Positions 44,890-54,881 of a DNA stretch of 64,000 nt are shown one piece after another; position 1 is the stretch's first letter; the number at the start of each line of letters is the position of its first letter. Under the pieces are notes generated by a model that worked only from the letters and a program-made list of their open reading frames with translations, was not told where the DNA came from and did no database searches. The translations under genes were made by a program, and so were the position numbers. The stretch lies in the NCBI GenBank assembly GCA_023412275.1, contig JAEYNY010000068.1:24064-88063 (forward strand), given 5' to 3'. The DNA comes from Bacillota bacterium. GTDB taxonomy: Bacteria > Bacillota > Clostridia > Acetivibrionales > DSM-1351.

Positions 44890-45891
44890 ATGAAATTAAA
44901 ACTTAATCAGCCACCAATAAATTGTTATTTACATCATGCCTATCCCTTAACTGTTGCAATGTCCCACAAAGATTTTAATTCATGGTTTTTTAGTAATTAT
45001 ATACAATTGCAAATTGATGTAAAGTATTATTTTCTAAATTTCTTTACATACCCAATATGCGGAAACTCCATTTTAAGTCCAATAATAGATTATAAAATTT
45101 TAGATTTAGAATTCATATTTAAAACAAATATAAATATAATTGATTTTATAAAAAACAGTTTAAATCTCGGATATTATGTAATGACTTATACTGATGAGTT
45201 TTTTATACCCTATAGAGTGTCATACACGAAAAAACACTTTAGACATGAGATTATGATTTACGGTTATGATTTAAATAATAGTCTGTTTTATGTAATAGGT
45301 TATAATGATACGGGTACTTATTATCCGACATGTGTTAGTTTTTCTGAATTTGAAAACAGTTTCTTAAATTCTATTAAAAAAACCAATGATATAATATTAA
45401 TGAAAGCCAAAGATAGTGAATCATATCGTCCATCCTATGAATTTGATATGGAAAACGTTAAAAATCTATTATCTGACTATCTGTTTTCTAAAAATACATC
45501 CTTTAATTACAGGACATTAGGAAATCCGAATGATTTAGTATACGGAATTTCAATATATGATCAACTGATAAAATATTATGAGAATATCCTTATAAATGGT
45601 TCTGAAGAAGGTGACATCAGACATTTTCATTTACTTTATGAACATAAAAAAACTATGGTTTCCCGCCTTGAATACTTTATTGAAAAGAAATACATTGATA
45701 ACAATAGCACTAATTTAATTACTAGCTTTTATGAGTTAGAAAATGAAGCTAGAAATAATAGAAATATATTAATCAAATATAATATTACTAAAAACAAGAA
45801 TAAATTAAATACTATAATTGATTCATTACATAAAATGTATAAAGATGAAAAGAAGACAATAGAAGTTTTATTAGAAGCCATAAATAAATAA
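44890..45891 (+). CDS. BtrH-like papain-fold protein beside the RiPP locus
   Basis: 333 residues, very AT-rich. It has an early Cys (Cys12, PPINCYLHH), a LGYYVMTYTDEFFIPYRVSY segment and KKHFRHEIMIYGYD with a candidate catalytic His, then GYNDTG with a candidate Asp: the order seen in BtrH N-terminal-type cysteine enzymes and in the 520-residue protein at 3495-5057. The C-terminal ~130 residues are helical and unassigned. It is divergent from the RiPP operon. It could be a leader peptidase or an acyltransferase using the carrier-related protein (inference). Its stop abuts that of the convergent germination permease gene. Confidence 0.6.
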   Translation: MKLKLNQPPINCYLHHAYPLTVAMSHKDFNSWFFSNYIQLQIDVKYYFLNFFTYPICGNSILSPIIDYKILDLEFIFKTNINIIDFIKNSLNLGYYVMTYTDEFFIPYRVSYTKKHFRHEIMIYGYDLNNSLFYVIGYNDTGTYYPTCVSFSEFENSFLNSIKKTNDIILMKAKDSESYRPSYEFDMENVKNLLSDYLFSKNTSFNYRTLGNPNDLVYGISIYDQLIKYYENILINGSEEGDIRHFHLLYEHKKTMVSRLEYFIEKKYIDNNSTNLITSFYELENEARNNRNILIKYNITKNKNKLNTIIDSLHKMYKDEKKTIEVLLEAINK

Positions 45892-46998
45892 TCATGCTTT
45901 GGCTTTAGCTATTATTTTCCTTATTATAGATATTATTACTAAAACTACAGGAATAAAAAACCCTTCTGTAAAGGAAACCACAGGCCAAGTTTCACTGTCC
46001 CATCTTATTTGATATGGAACGCTTTTATATATAAATTGTGAAAAAACAGCTATAATTAACCCAATAGGAATAACTATTTTTCTATAATCCGTAAGCTTCA
46101 ATATCTGAGACATACCTTTAACCCCCAAGTAGATGAAAAAAAATGTACTAATAAAATTAGTGGTTAGCCAAACAGCTACTACAATGCCTTCAATTCTTTG
46201 AATTATAGTACCTACCTCGACCTCAGTACTAAGAACAAAGAGAGGGTATCGTAAATTTGCTGTTATAGTGCCGCCCAGTACCAAAATACACATCAGTACT
46301 CCTAAAAAGGCTATAAACATCCCTAATAAGTATCCATAAACAGTGGAACGATTAGCCTTTTTTACGTCACTAAAATGAGAGAGAGGAACCATATTCAGAA
46401 TAATCATAGGCCAGGCAGATAAGCTCAGTAGTGGTATAGTTCCTTTCATAGCAGGGGATATTCCATTTTCTAAAATTGGTAAAAGGTTTTTTATATCTAT
46501 ATTAGGGGTGACCAGTAAAAGGGTAAATAAATATAAAGGAAACAGGATGTAAAAGTAGATCGTTACGGCTCTAAACATGGTTTCCAAGCCATATAGTAAT
46601 GCAATTACTAAAGTGACTACAAATAATATGTTAACCGGATATGCCGATATTTCGGGAGTATATGTTGTTGTTATTAAGTCACCCACATACCAGATTATCT
46701 GAGTACCGATTACAAGTGCTGAAAAAACATAGATTATGGACATAATATTCCCAAGCCATTTTCCAAGCAATAAGCTAAATACTTCGATTAGTGTTTTCTC
46801 AGGGTATAATGCTCTTAAATAATTGTTAATCCATATAGATAACAAACCGATAATAGTTGCAAAAATCGCAGAAAGCCATGCGTCATTTCCTGCTATAATT
46901 GCAGTACCTGAAGAAAGAAAAAGTGGACTGGCACCAAAAACAAAACCCGAGGTTGTTATCATAAACTGCTTATTTGATATCTTAATTTTCTCGTTCAT
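45892..46998 (-). CDS. gerAB: Germinant receptor permease subunit (GerAB family)
   Basis: 368 residues with ~10 membrane helices, spore permease / APC-superfamily type: KISNKQFMITTSGFVFGASPL at the N-terminus is typical of GerAB. It recognises the germinant in the inner spore membrane. Its ATG overlaps the stop of the small D-subunit gene by 4 bases. Being last in a four-gene operon it is co-expressed with the A and C subunits in the forespore, presumably by sigma-G, although no promoter was located. Confidence 0.94.
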   Translation of the reverse strand: MNEKIKISNKQFMITTSGFVFGASPLFLSSGTAIIAGNDAWLSAIFATIIGLLSIWINNYLRALYPEKTLIEVFSLLLGKWLGNIMSIIYVFSALVIGTQIIWYVGDLITTTYTPEISAYPVNILFVVTLVIALLYGLETMFRAVTIYFYILFPLYLFTLLLVTPNIDIKNLLPILENGISPAMKGTIPLLSLSAWPMIILNMVPLSHFSDVKKANRSTVYGYLLGMFIAFLGVLMCILVLGGTITANLRYPLFVLSTEVEVGTIIQRIEGIVVAVWLTTNFISTFFFIYLGVKGMSQILKLTDYRKIVIPIGLIIAVFSQFIYKSVPYQIRWDSETWPVVSFTEGFFIPVVLVIISIIRKIIAKAKA

Positions 46999-47258
46999 TT
47001 GCTCATCTCCAACAGGGCGGTGTTAAGTAAGTTCTTTAATATATCAGAAAACGGAGAAAATGCCCATGCAATCCAATCAGAAGGAGTTGATATTTTAACA
47101 CTAAGGCTTTTTAAAATTACAAGAATAACACCTAAGGCAAGTAATATACAAAAGGCCCATAAGTCTCTATAACTTTTACTCTTAATAATTTGAGGGATTT
47201 CACTAAAGCACAATATAGTACTAAATGCTAAAACTAATATAATAACTACAATAGCCAT
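46995..47258 (-). CDS. Small two-helix germinant receptor accessory (D) subunit
   Basis: 87 residues with two membrane helices (~2-22 and ~36-55) and a short C-terminal tail. Small proteins of this kind (for example GerUD in B. megaterium) occur in germinant receptor operons and modulate response. The ATG at 47258 has GGAGGGG 7 bases upstream and lies 2 bases before the gerAC stop; it ends inside the gerAB start. Annotation as D subunit rests on size, topology and position. Confidence 0.75.
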   Translation of the reverse strand: MAIVVIILVLAFSTILCFSEIPQIIKSKSYRDLWAFCILLALGVILVILKSLSVKISTPSDWIAWAFSPFSDILKNLLNTALLEMSK

Positions 47259-47259
47259 A

Positions 47260-48465
47260 TTAATTCCCCTCCTTCGCAAAGATTGACTTAGTAGTTTCCC
47301 CTAACCCGTTTATTTTACTTTTAACAGTAACACTAACGGGAAGGTTTACGAATTCGTTATTCCAATCCTTCTTTATTTTTTTCCATAGCTTTGGATAAGC
47401 TCTGTGTATGTCTTCTCCAAATCCAAAAATATCAGTTTGCAAATTTTCTTGAGTATTCTTAATTGAATGCTCACAATTCTTTTTTATTTTTTCTTCTATA
47501 AGACTATTCAATTTTTCCATATTTTTTTCTGTTGATACATCATATTTTTTTCCTACCTCTGCAGCAATATTTACAGTTAATTTTATTGAAACATTAACAG
47601 CCGGTTTACCCTTTAGTATATAAGCCTTTGTTTTTGATTTAGCTTCAATAACTTCAAAGGTTATTTTGTTTTTTTCATCAAGTTCTACAAAGCCAACGGT
47701 ATTCTTTACATTCCCCGTAATATAATTAAAACCCTTACTATCATTCTCCGTCAGATATCCCACAAACTTATCCTTTTTAAATGCACATAAACCGAAAAAC
47801 TTTAATTTACTAGTAACACTTTTCTTTAAAATATCAATAGAATCTGACTTATCTTCTTCTTGAACAATCTCTACAGCTGATAAAACAGGATTTACACCAT
47901 CTGAAACCAATTTACCCGTGAGTTCCATTATTTTAACAGCTTTTGTAGGTGCCCATGCTTTTTCAGAGGCTTTTATTGAATTATACATTTCCATTCCGGA
48001 TACAGATTCCAGTGAAGTTAAACATTTAAGAACTTCATTGGCAGTAGCTCCTTTTGCTACAGCAAAATAAAAATCAGTGCGAAACTCATGGTCCCGAAGA
48101 AAGAAATCCAATAACCCTTCAATCCCTTCCTTTGCAATCTCTTCACTTAATACAACCATTCTCAAGTGAGAATTATATATTTTCCTTGGAGAAATTGTTG
48201 TAATACGCCTTATTATCTCAAATAAGTCTTTTCCTCTTTCTGTGTAAAGAAATACGGGTGATTCATTGGCTGATTTCTTTGATGCAATTGCTTTAGGATT
48301 AAGTATTTGATAGGTTACAAAATACTCATCATCTACCTTATCTATTCCTATGGAAATTGATATAGCAAGTGTATTAATTTCTTTACTACCCAAGCAGCCA
48401 CTTAAAATAAGGCTTGCGGATATGATAAATGATAACAATATTTTTTTACATTTAATATTTATCAT
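47260..48465 (-). CDS. gerAC: Germinant receptor lipoprotein subunit (Ger(x)C family)
   Basis: 401 residues. It has a lipoprotein signal (KKILLSFIISASLILSGC, Cys24), then the Ger(x)C fold: LAISISIGIDK, RRITTISPRKIYNSHLRMVVLSEEIAKEG, LRDHEFRTDFYFAVAKG. The C subunit is anchored outside the inner spore membrane. Its ATG overlaps the gerAA stop by 4 bases. Full length for the family. Confidence 0.95.
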   Translation of the reverse strand: MINIKCKKILLSFIISASLILSGCLGSKEINTLAISISIGIDKVDDEYFVTYQILNPKAIASKKSANESPVFLYTERGKDLFEIIRRITTISPRKIYNSHLRMVVLSEEIAKEGIEGLLDFFLRDHEFRTDFYFAVAKGATANEVLKCLTSLESVSGMEMYNSIKASEKAWAPTKAVKIMELTGKLVSDGVNPVLSAVEIVQEEDKSDSIDILKKSVTSKLKFFGLCAFKKDKFVGYLTENDSKGFNYITGNVKNTVGFVELDEKNKITFEVIEAKSKTKAYILKGKPAVNVSIKLTVNIAAEVGKKYDVSTEKNMEKLNSLIEEKIKKNCEHSIKNTQENLQTDIFGFGEDIHRAYPKLWKKIKKDWNNEFVNLPVSVTVKSKINGLGETTKSIFAKEGN

Positions 48466-50045
48466 CTGAACTCCGGTTCTTCTTTTTGATCAGTAGTTAC
48501 AGGATTTTTTGGATCTACCCTTGGAGATTGATCATTACTGATTTCAACGGGCCTATATTTGTTGTTCCAAATAGGATACCTAAAAATTGTATCTTTTATT
48601 CCATTTTTTGTTGTTGTAGCGATAGGTGCCATATAAGGAACTCCTATAGATTTTAGTTTAGATAAATGCAGAATTAAAATTATTAATCCCATAAAAACAC
48701 CATACAATCCAAATATAGCGGAAAGTATCATTAGTGCAAATCGTATTATTCGTATACAATTAGACATTGTATAATTTGGTATTGCAAAGCTTGATATTGC
48801 GGTGATTGAAACAATTATGACAATAACAGCGGATATAAATCCTGCATCTACAGCGGCCTGACCTAAAACCAGTGCCCCAACAATGGATATTGCGGGGCCT
48901 ATAACCCGGGGCATCCTTACCCCCGCTTCTCTCAATATCTCAAATGTAATTTCCATGAATAAGGCTTCAACAAAGGCAGGAAAGGGTACTCCTTCACGTT
49001 GGGCTGCAATACTAATCAATAATTGAGTAGGAATCATTTCTTGATGGAATGTAGCTAGTGCAATATAACCCGCCGGAACAATAAGTGTAAGAAAAAATGC
49101 TATATACCTTATGGTTCTAATTACAGAGGCAACCAAATATGGATAATAGTAGTCCTCGCTTGATTGAAGAAAATCAGTAAACAGAGCAGGAGCAGTCAGC
49201 ACATATGCAGTTCCATTCACCAGAATAGCTACTCTTCCCTCAAGTATGGCAGCTGAAACAGCATCAGGTTTTTCAGAACTTAAGAATTGAGGAAAAATAG
49301 AATACCTGTCATCTTTTATCAATTCTTCAATGTAACTGCTATCTAAAATAGCATCTATATTTATAGAGTTAAGTCTTCTTCTTATCTCATCAACAATTTC
49401 TTTTTTTGCAATTTTATCAAAGTACATAATAACTATTTTGGTTTTTGTTATATTTCCCTTAGATAGCTCCTCAACCCTCAAGGATTTGTTTTTTATTCTA
49501 TTTCTTAGCAATGAAACATTGACATTTATATTTTCAACAAAACACTCCTTAGGGCCCCTAATGACATTCTGTGATGTTGGTTCTGAAACAGTTCTGCCTT
49601 CTACAGAAAATGTATCTATTGAAAAGAATTTGTTATATCCGTCAACGAAAAATATAGTTTCCCCTGATAGTAAATTAGATATTAAAACATTAAAGTCTGT
49701 GCCTTCTTCTAATTTTCTAAATCCAAAAAGAGCATTTTTAAATAAGTTGAAATAGCCTTCCGGTGTGCAATCTTTTAATTTATCTTTTGCCTTTAGAACA
49801 TTCGTTATTTCTGAAGATAGACTATTTATGGTATCCGTATCCACAAGATTTTCAATATAAATACTTACATAGCATAAGTTTTCATTAGTGTTGTCTTTAA
49901 AAAAATTAATTGAAAGATCACTGGAATTTCCTAATTCATTTCTTATCTTCTCTATATACTGATTTATATCTTTACTTAAAATTTCAGGTGTAGAAATGTT
50001 GGATATATGTGTTTTTTTCTTAAATAAGTTTCCGAACGACTTCAT
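48462..50045 (-). CDS. gerAA: Germinant receptor A subunit (GerAA family)
   Basis: 527 residues. The soluble N-terminal half shows the GerA pattern (GETIFFVDGY, RGPKECFVENINVNVSLLRNRIK, KIVIMYFDKIA, EGRVAILVNGTAYVLTAPALF) and the C-terminal half has ~5 membrane helices with YPYLVASVIRTIRYIAFFLT. It forms the oligomeric ion channel of the germinosome. Start ATG at 50045 with GGAG 6 bases upstream. First gene of the A-C-D-B operon, separated from the OPT gene by a terminator. Confidence 0.95.
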   Translation of the reverse strand: MKSFGNLFKKKTHISNISTPEILSKDINQYIEKIRNELGNSSDLSINFFKDNTNENLCYVSIYIENLVDTDTINSLSSEITNVLKAKDKLKDCTPEGYFNLFKNALFGFRKLEEGTDFNVLISNLLSGETIFFVDGYNKFFSIDTFSVEGRTVSEPTSQNVIRGPKECFVENINVNVSLLRNRIKNKSLRVEELSKGNITKTKIVIMYFDKIAKKEIVDEIRRRLNSINIDAILDSSYIEELIKDDRYSIFPQFLSSEKPDAVSAAILEGRVAILVNGTAYVLTAPALFTDFLQSSEDYYYPYLVASVIRTIRYIAFFLTLIVPAGYIALATFHQEMIPTQLLISIAAQREGVPFPAFVEALFMEITFEILREAGVRMPRVIGPAISIVGALVLGQAAVDAGFISAVIVIIVSITAISSFAIPNYTMSNCIRIIRFALMILSAIFGLYGVFMGLIILILHLSKLKSIGVPYMAPIATTTKNGIKDTIFRYPIWNNKYRPVEISNDQSPRVDPKNPVTTDQKEEPEFR

Positions 50046-50132
50046 ATTGCACTCCAATCCAATCATTTAATGTATTGTTAATTAGTGTTACAAACACTTA
50101 TTTTTTTATTCGTAATGGATTACTGTGCAATA

Positions 50133-50159
50133 AAACAAAAACCGCCTTACTGGGCGGTT
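50133..50159 (-). terminator. Terminator of the pepD-OPT transcript
   Basis: AACCGCC pairs with GGCGGTT around a 6-base loop; on the minus strand a T-rich run follows. It lies between the OPT stop and gerAA. Confidence 0.85.
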
Positions 50160-50182
50160 ACTCTATTGAAAATACTTCTTTT

Positions 50183-52099
50183 TTATTTTTCAGCATATTT
50201 AGCTTTTAGAATCGGTATTATTGTAGCCACTATTAAGACTATCAATATTATAAATGCCATTGTGTTAGAGGCAACAAATCCACTTGGTCCAGCACCCTTT
50301 ATAACCCCCGTAACTTGCAGTATTATGCCTATAAGTCCTATTATAGACCCTCCAGCAACCAATCCAGAAGATAAGCTTATACCATTTGAAACCCTTGCAT
50401 CTTTTTCTTGTTCTGATTTGCTGGCTTTTTCAACAAAATATCTAACTAATGCACCTATTAAAATTATAGAGGTTGTAGATATCGGCAAATAGAAGCCAAT
50501 TGCTACTGTCATTACAGAAAGCCTCAACAAGAATAAAACAACTCCCATAACAGCACCAACTATGACCATAACCCATGGCAATTTGCCTGACATTATACCG
50601 GCTGTTAAGGTTGCCATTAAATTAGCTTGGGGCAATGCAAAAGCAACATTATCACCGGTCATTACTAATTGATTGGAAAGTAATAATATAGTTCCAATAA
50701 CTACAGCAGTACCAACTACACCGGCAATAGTAAAGTATTTCTGCATTTCATTTTTACTGCCCCCAATTAAAAAAGTAACTTTTTGTGATTGGGTATAACC
50801 ACCGGCCATTGCTATAGCGGTAACTATAAATGTACCAAATAAGAGTAAGGACCTGTTATTACCGGTGTTTTTCCATCCCAATACCACGAATAGTAATGTA
50901 ACAATAACTATAGAAGCTATCGTCATACCCGATACAGGTAAGTTAGAAGTTCCTATGGTACCTGTTAATCGACCTGCAACTATGACAAATAGCAATGATA
51001 AGAATAATGACAAGATAGATGCAGTTATTGCCATTAATATATTACCCTTTGATATTATAAATCCACCTATAAACCCTACTACAATACCACCTATTAGTAT
51101 CAGACTTTCAATGGATGAAGACTCACCACTTTTAGAAGACTTTGCATTAAGAGTTTCTTTTATAGATGAAATTATTGTAGGTATAAGCTTTAAAGCACCA
51201 ATTAATCCACCCGAAAGCATCATACCGGCACCCATGTATTTTACATAGCTGCCTGCAATGTGTTTTACTTGCATACTGTTAATAGCAACGTCAGGGTTAT
51301 TCCATACATTTGCACCCGCTTTGCCAAGTCCGGCGAAATAACCGATTAAAGGCGTAATCCCGAAGTTAGATAATATTGAGCCTGCAAACATAGCTACCGA
51401 AACGTCCATCCCAACAATAAAACCTATACCTAACAATAGAGGGTTTACTTCTATTTCAAATTTCCACTTATAGAAGGTTTCATTTACATAGCTGATAACG
51501 TTGTTGGCTACATTCAAAAACGAACTTGTTACAACAGTTATTATGCCGCCGATGCCAAACCCAATGCCCATAAACTTCATTGATTCCCCGGCACCTTCTG
51601 AGGCAACAAGAGTTTCTGATATAGCCAGTGACTCAGGGTACATTAATTTACCGTGTTCTTCAACAATTAAGTAATTGTGAACAAGTGCAGCTGTTCCTAC
51701 ACCAAATAATACTCCTCCCGCACTAACAATAAAACCTTCCAGGAAAGTAATCTTAAAGCCTATTAATAGAACTGCGGGTAAAACAAATATAACACCACTA
51801 GCGACAGATTCCCCACCACTTGACATTCCTTGAACTAAGTTTTTGGCAAGAATACCTTTATGCTTTGCAAAAACTGCTATAAATGCTGAACCTATTATAG
51901 AACCGGGTATACCGGCAGCAACTGTAAGTCCGGATTTCATCCCTGAATAGGCAGTAGATGCCGTGAATAAAACAGCTAAAATAATACCGATTATTAATAC
52001 AGCAAAATTTCCACCTGATTTAGTACCATCGGAAACATACGGTACATAGTCTTTTCCGTTTACGCCGCCATAAGCATCTTTAGATAACTTTTTATCCAT
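50183..52099 (-). CDS. OPT-family oligopeptide transporter
   Basis: 638 residues with about 15 membrane helices and the OPT pattern: FTASTAYSGMKSGLTVAAGIPGSIIG near the N-terminus and VQGMSSGGESVASGVIFVLPA. OPT proteins import small peptides with protons, and some import metal chelates. It lies 14 bases downstream of the dipeptidase pepD, so import and cleavage of peptides are coupled. ATG at 52099 with AGAGG upstream. Confidence 0.93.
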   Translation of the reverse strand: MDKKLSKDAYGGVNGKDYVPYVSDGTKSGGNFAVLIIGIILAVLFTASTAYSGMKSGLTVAAGIPGSIIGSAFIAVFAKHKGILAKNLVQGMSSGGESVASGVIFVLPAVLLIGFKITFLEGFIVSAGGVLFGVGTAALVHNYLIVEEHGKLMYPESLAISETLVASEGAGESMKFMGIGFGIGGIITVVTSSFLNVANNVISYVNETFYKWKFEIEVNPLLLGIGFIVGMDVSVAMFAGSILSNFGITPLIGYFAGLGKAGANVWNNPDVAINSMQVKHIAGSYVKYMGAGMMLSGGLIGALKLIPTIISSIKETLNAKSSKSGESSSIESLILIGGIVVGFIGGFIISKGNILMAITASILSLFLSLLFVIVAGRLTGTIGTSNLPVSGMTIASIVIVTLLFVVLGWKNTGNNRSLLLFGTFIVTAIAMAGGYTQSQKVTFLIGGSKNEMQKYFTIAGVVGTAVVIGTILLLSNQLVMTGDNVAFALPQANLMATLTAGIMSGKLPWVMVIVGAVMGVVLFLLRLSVMTVAIGFYLPISTTSIILIGALVRYFVEKASKSEQEKDARVSNGISLSSGLVAGGSIIGLIGIILQVTGVIKGAGPSGFVASNTMAFIILIVLIVATIIPILKAKYAEK

Positions 52100-52113
52100 A
52101 GTATATACCTCTA

Positions 52114-53571
52114 TTATTTTATATTCTTTAGTACTTCCAACAAATATTCCCACATTCTCTGAACAGAAGAAATACTCATGTGTTCATTAGGAGTGTGAAC
52201 GTCATATATATTCGGTCCAAAAGAAATTGCATCAAATTGCTCAAGTTTTTCAGCAAATATTCCACACTCAAGGCCAGCATGTATTGCCGTTATTTGAGGC
52301 TTCTTTTTGTACATTTTTTCATATACATTTTCAAAAACTGTTCTTATTTTTGAATCAGGATTATATGACCATTCAGGATAATCTGATTCGGTAACAACAC
52401 TTCCACCATTTAGTTTAGCTGTTGCAACAAGTCTATTAGTTAATTCATTCTTTAAACTTCTTACTGAACTTCTGATTGAACTTATGAATTCTATACTATC
52501 TTTTAAAGTCGTAATTACCCCAAGGTTCAAGGAGCTTTCCACTAAACCCTTAATATCCATGCTCATGGAAGTTACTCCATTTATCAGCAGGTACAAATAG
52601 TTAACTGCATTAATAGTTGATTCTTTTGAAAGCATTTCTTTGGGATGGTCAGGTAAAACTTCAAATTCTACTCTTACATCCGGGTCTGCTGTTCTTAGTT
52701 CCGTTTTAAACATTTTTTCACATTCAGATATTTTTTTCTCAACTAAGGCTTTATCATCAGCGCTTACTAAAATAACAGCATCTGACTCTCGTGGAATTGC
52801 ATTGTGTTTTGAACCTCCGTTTAATGAACTAAGTCTAAAATCAACCTCAGATAAAATAGACATAAGTATACGACCCATTAGTTTATTGGAGTTTCCTCTT
52901 TCTTTATCTATCTCCATTCCGGAGTGGCCACCCTTCAGGGCCCTTATTTTTACCAAATATGGAACAAGGTTTGCAGCTGTGGCTTCCCATACTGCCGGAA
53001 TTGTTGTTTTAGCTGTACATCCACCTGCACAGCTCACTAATAGAGTACCCTCTTCTTCTGAATCTATGTTAATCAGTATTCTTCCTTTTAAATTTTCAGG
53101 CTCCAGTGCTATGGCACCATCCATTCCTGTTTCTTCTGAAGTGGTGACAAGCAGTTCTATTGGTGGATGTTGATATTCATCAGAAGCCAAAATTGCTAAT
53201 CCCATGGCAACTGCAATTCCGTTGTCCGCACCTAAAGTTGTATCCGTAGCATATACCATGTCATCAATTATTCTTAACTTTAGTGGGTCTTTGGTAAAAT
53301 CATGCTCTATATCTTTATTTTTTTCACATACTATATCCATATGCCCTTGTAAAACAACAGCAGGACTTTTCTCCAATCCCGGTGTTGCCTTCTTTCTTAT
53401 AACGACATTTAATGCTGAGTCCTGAACATATTCCAACTGGTGTTCTTTTGCAAATGCTACCAAATAATCGCTGACCTCTTTTTCATTTCCTGACCCTCTT
53501 GGTATTTGTGTAAGCTTTTCAAAGTATTTAAATACCTCAACAGGTTGTAAGTTTTTAAGTACGTCTGTCAT
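52114..53571 (-). CDS. pepD: Aminoacyl-histidine dipeptidase (M20/PepD)
   Basis: 485 residues, family length. M20 zinc motifs: QGHMDIVCEKN, TLGADNGIAVAMGL, TTSEETGMDG, plus GGHSGMEIDKERGNSNKLMGR of the PepD dimerisation domain and HAGLECGIF. It cleaves dipeptides such as Xaa-His in the cytoplasm. Start at 53571 has GAGG 8 bases upstream. First gene of the pepD-OPT operon. Confidence 0.95.
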   Translation of the reverse strand: MTDVLKNLQPVEVFKYFEKLTQIPRGSGNEKEVSDYLVAFAKEHQLEYVQDSALNVVIRKKATPGLEKSPAVVLQGHMDIVCEKNKDIEHDFTKDPLKLRIIDDMVYATDTTLGADNGIAVAMGLAILASDEYQHPPIELLVTTSEETGMDGAIALEPENLKGRILINIDSEEEGTLLVSCAGGCTAKTTIPAVWEATAANLVPYLVKIRALKGGHSGMEIDKERGNSNKLMGRILMSILSEVDFRLSSLNGGSKHNAIPRESDAVILVSADDKALVEKKISECEKMFKTELRTADPDVRVEFEVLPDHPKEMLSKESTINAVNYLYLLINGVTSMSMDIKGLVESSLNLGVITTLKDSIEFISSIRSSVRSLKNELTNRLVATAKLNGGSVVTESDYPEWSYNPDSKIRTVFENVYEKMYKKKPQITAIHAGLECGIFAEKLEQFDAISFGPNIYDVHTPNEHMSISSVQRMWEYLLEVLKNIK

Positions 53572-53971
53572 TATAGTTACCTCACCTTTCTTATTTTGCA
53601 TTTTTCACCAATTTTTTATACCATTATTATACTCAATATTATTAAACTTTGAGACTTGAAATTTTAATATAGGCAATATTCTTTCCATGTATGGCAGAAT
53701 TAACTCTTTATTTTTGGATTGAATTATTTGGTATATTTTTTACAAAGTTCAGATGAGGTCAATGGTTGCAGATATTACTTATATTCCTACAGACGAGGGT
53801 CGGCTCTATTTGGCTGTCATTCTTTGTGTCTAATTTATCAGGGAAAGGCCATTTTTAGTCTTTACAATTCAGTAAGTGTTAAGAAAAACGTAAGATAAAA
53901 GTTAAAAATTAAAAGAACTGTCTCTCTATAATTTAAATTAAAAATATACTAAATAGAAAAGGAAGATTTTT
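53572..53971. other. 400-base region with an IS scar
   Basis: The left part carries the upstream region of pepD (a TATAAT on the minus strand at 53626-53631, no clear -35). The middle holds an IS3-type transposase remnant (53741-53833). The right part is an AT-rich upstream region for the CPBP protease gene. Confidence 0.5.
53741..53833 (+). pseudogene. IS3-family transposase (OrfB integrase) remnant
   Basis: In one frame about 30 codons read ...VADITYIPTDEGRLYLAVIL and then a stop. This is the start of the rve/DDE integrase domain of IS3-type OrfB, including its first catalytic Asp (ADITYIPT). No other part of the element is left, so it is a decayed insertion. Confidence 0.8.
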
Positions 53972-54784
53972 ATGAACAAGCTGAAGGTATTCTCATCCAG
54001 TCACCCTGTTTCACTATCTATAATAGTTATTGCATTGGCAATTTTTATTAGCAATATTGATGTTCCTTTCGGCGGCTTATATGGGTCTTATCTGTGCGGC
54101 ATTTTCGTTCAGGGAAACATATGTCTGCTTCTCTTACTACTAATTAGATTAACCGGAATAAACGGCGAAACTTTTTTCAGCCCACCGATCAACCGCAAAA
54201 GTCTTTTTCTTGTCTGGCCACTTGTACTATTTATTTTGCTGAATTTATTTGATCTGTTTAGTGGCGCCCTGAAGATCGATGTTTCTAAACCAGTCCTGAT
54301 TGTTTTATACACACTTGTATATATTTCAACCGGCTTCTTTGAGGAAATATTATGCCGAGGCTTTATTCTAAACCTGCTTCTAAATCAATGGGGAGAAAAA
54401 AGGAAAGGGGTTTATTTATCCGTTATCATTTCCAATGCTCTTTTCGCTCTCGGACATATAAATGTTTTTTTGACCGGTCGAATGGATTTATGGTCCACAA
54501 TAGCCCAGATTTTCTACGCTTTCTTTATCGGAGTCTGCTTTGCTGCGTGCTATTTACGGATTCAGTCAATTTGGCCTGTAATTATCCTTCACTCCATGTT
54601 CGATATGTCAGGTGAACTGCGTGAACTTACAATAGTTGGCGCAACCCATCCATATATTACATCGAGCCCGATTGGTGCTCTTATGAGTATCGCACTGTTA
54701 TCCGTAGTATTCTTCTACGGGCTTTTCATACTTCGGAAAATTGACAGAGTTGTGGTTGCTAATATTTCAGCAAAAAATACATAA
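53972..54784 (+). CDS. CPBP-family intramembrane metalloprotease (Abi-like)
   Basis: 270 residues with ~7-8 membrane helices. All three CPBP motifs are visible: EEILCRG (EExxxR), FALGH (FxxxH) and HSMFD (HxxxD). This family includes Rce1-like prenyl proteases and bacteriocin self-immunity proteins. A two-component system follows 97 bases downstream. AAGGAA lies just before the ATG. A role in immunity or membrane stress is only a suggestion. Confidence 0.9.
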   Translation: MNKLKVFSSSHPVSLSIIVIALAIFISNIDVPFGGLYGSYLCGIFVQGNICLLLLLLIRLTGINGETFFSPPINRKSLFLVWPLVLFILLNLFDLFSGALKIDVSKPVLIVLYTLVYISTGFFEEILCRGFILNLLLNQWGEKRKGVYLSVIISNALFALGHINVFLTGRMDLWSTIAQIFYAFFIGVCFAACYLRIQSIWPVIILHSMFDMSGELRELTIVGATHPYITSSPIGALMSIALLSVVFFYGLFILRKIDRVVVANISAKNT

Positions 54785-54881
54785 ACGGTAAAAATACCTT
54801 TACAATAATTATGGAGTTTATTCCAATATATGTTATAATTTTACAGAGTAAAAATACCGTATTGTAATGGAGTGTTTTAAA

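Noticed and set aside
53626..53654. Promoter of pepD
   Set aside because: A TATAAT is present on the minus strand but the expected -35 position reads TCTCAA, too weak to list as a promoter.
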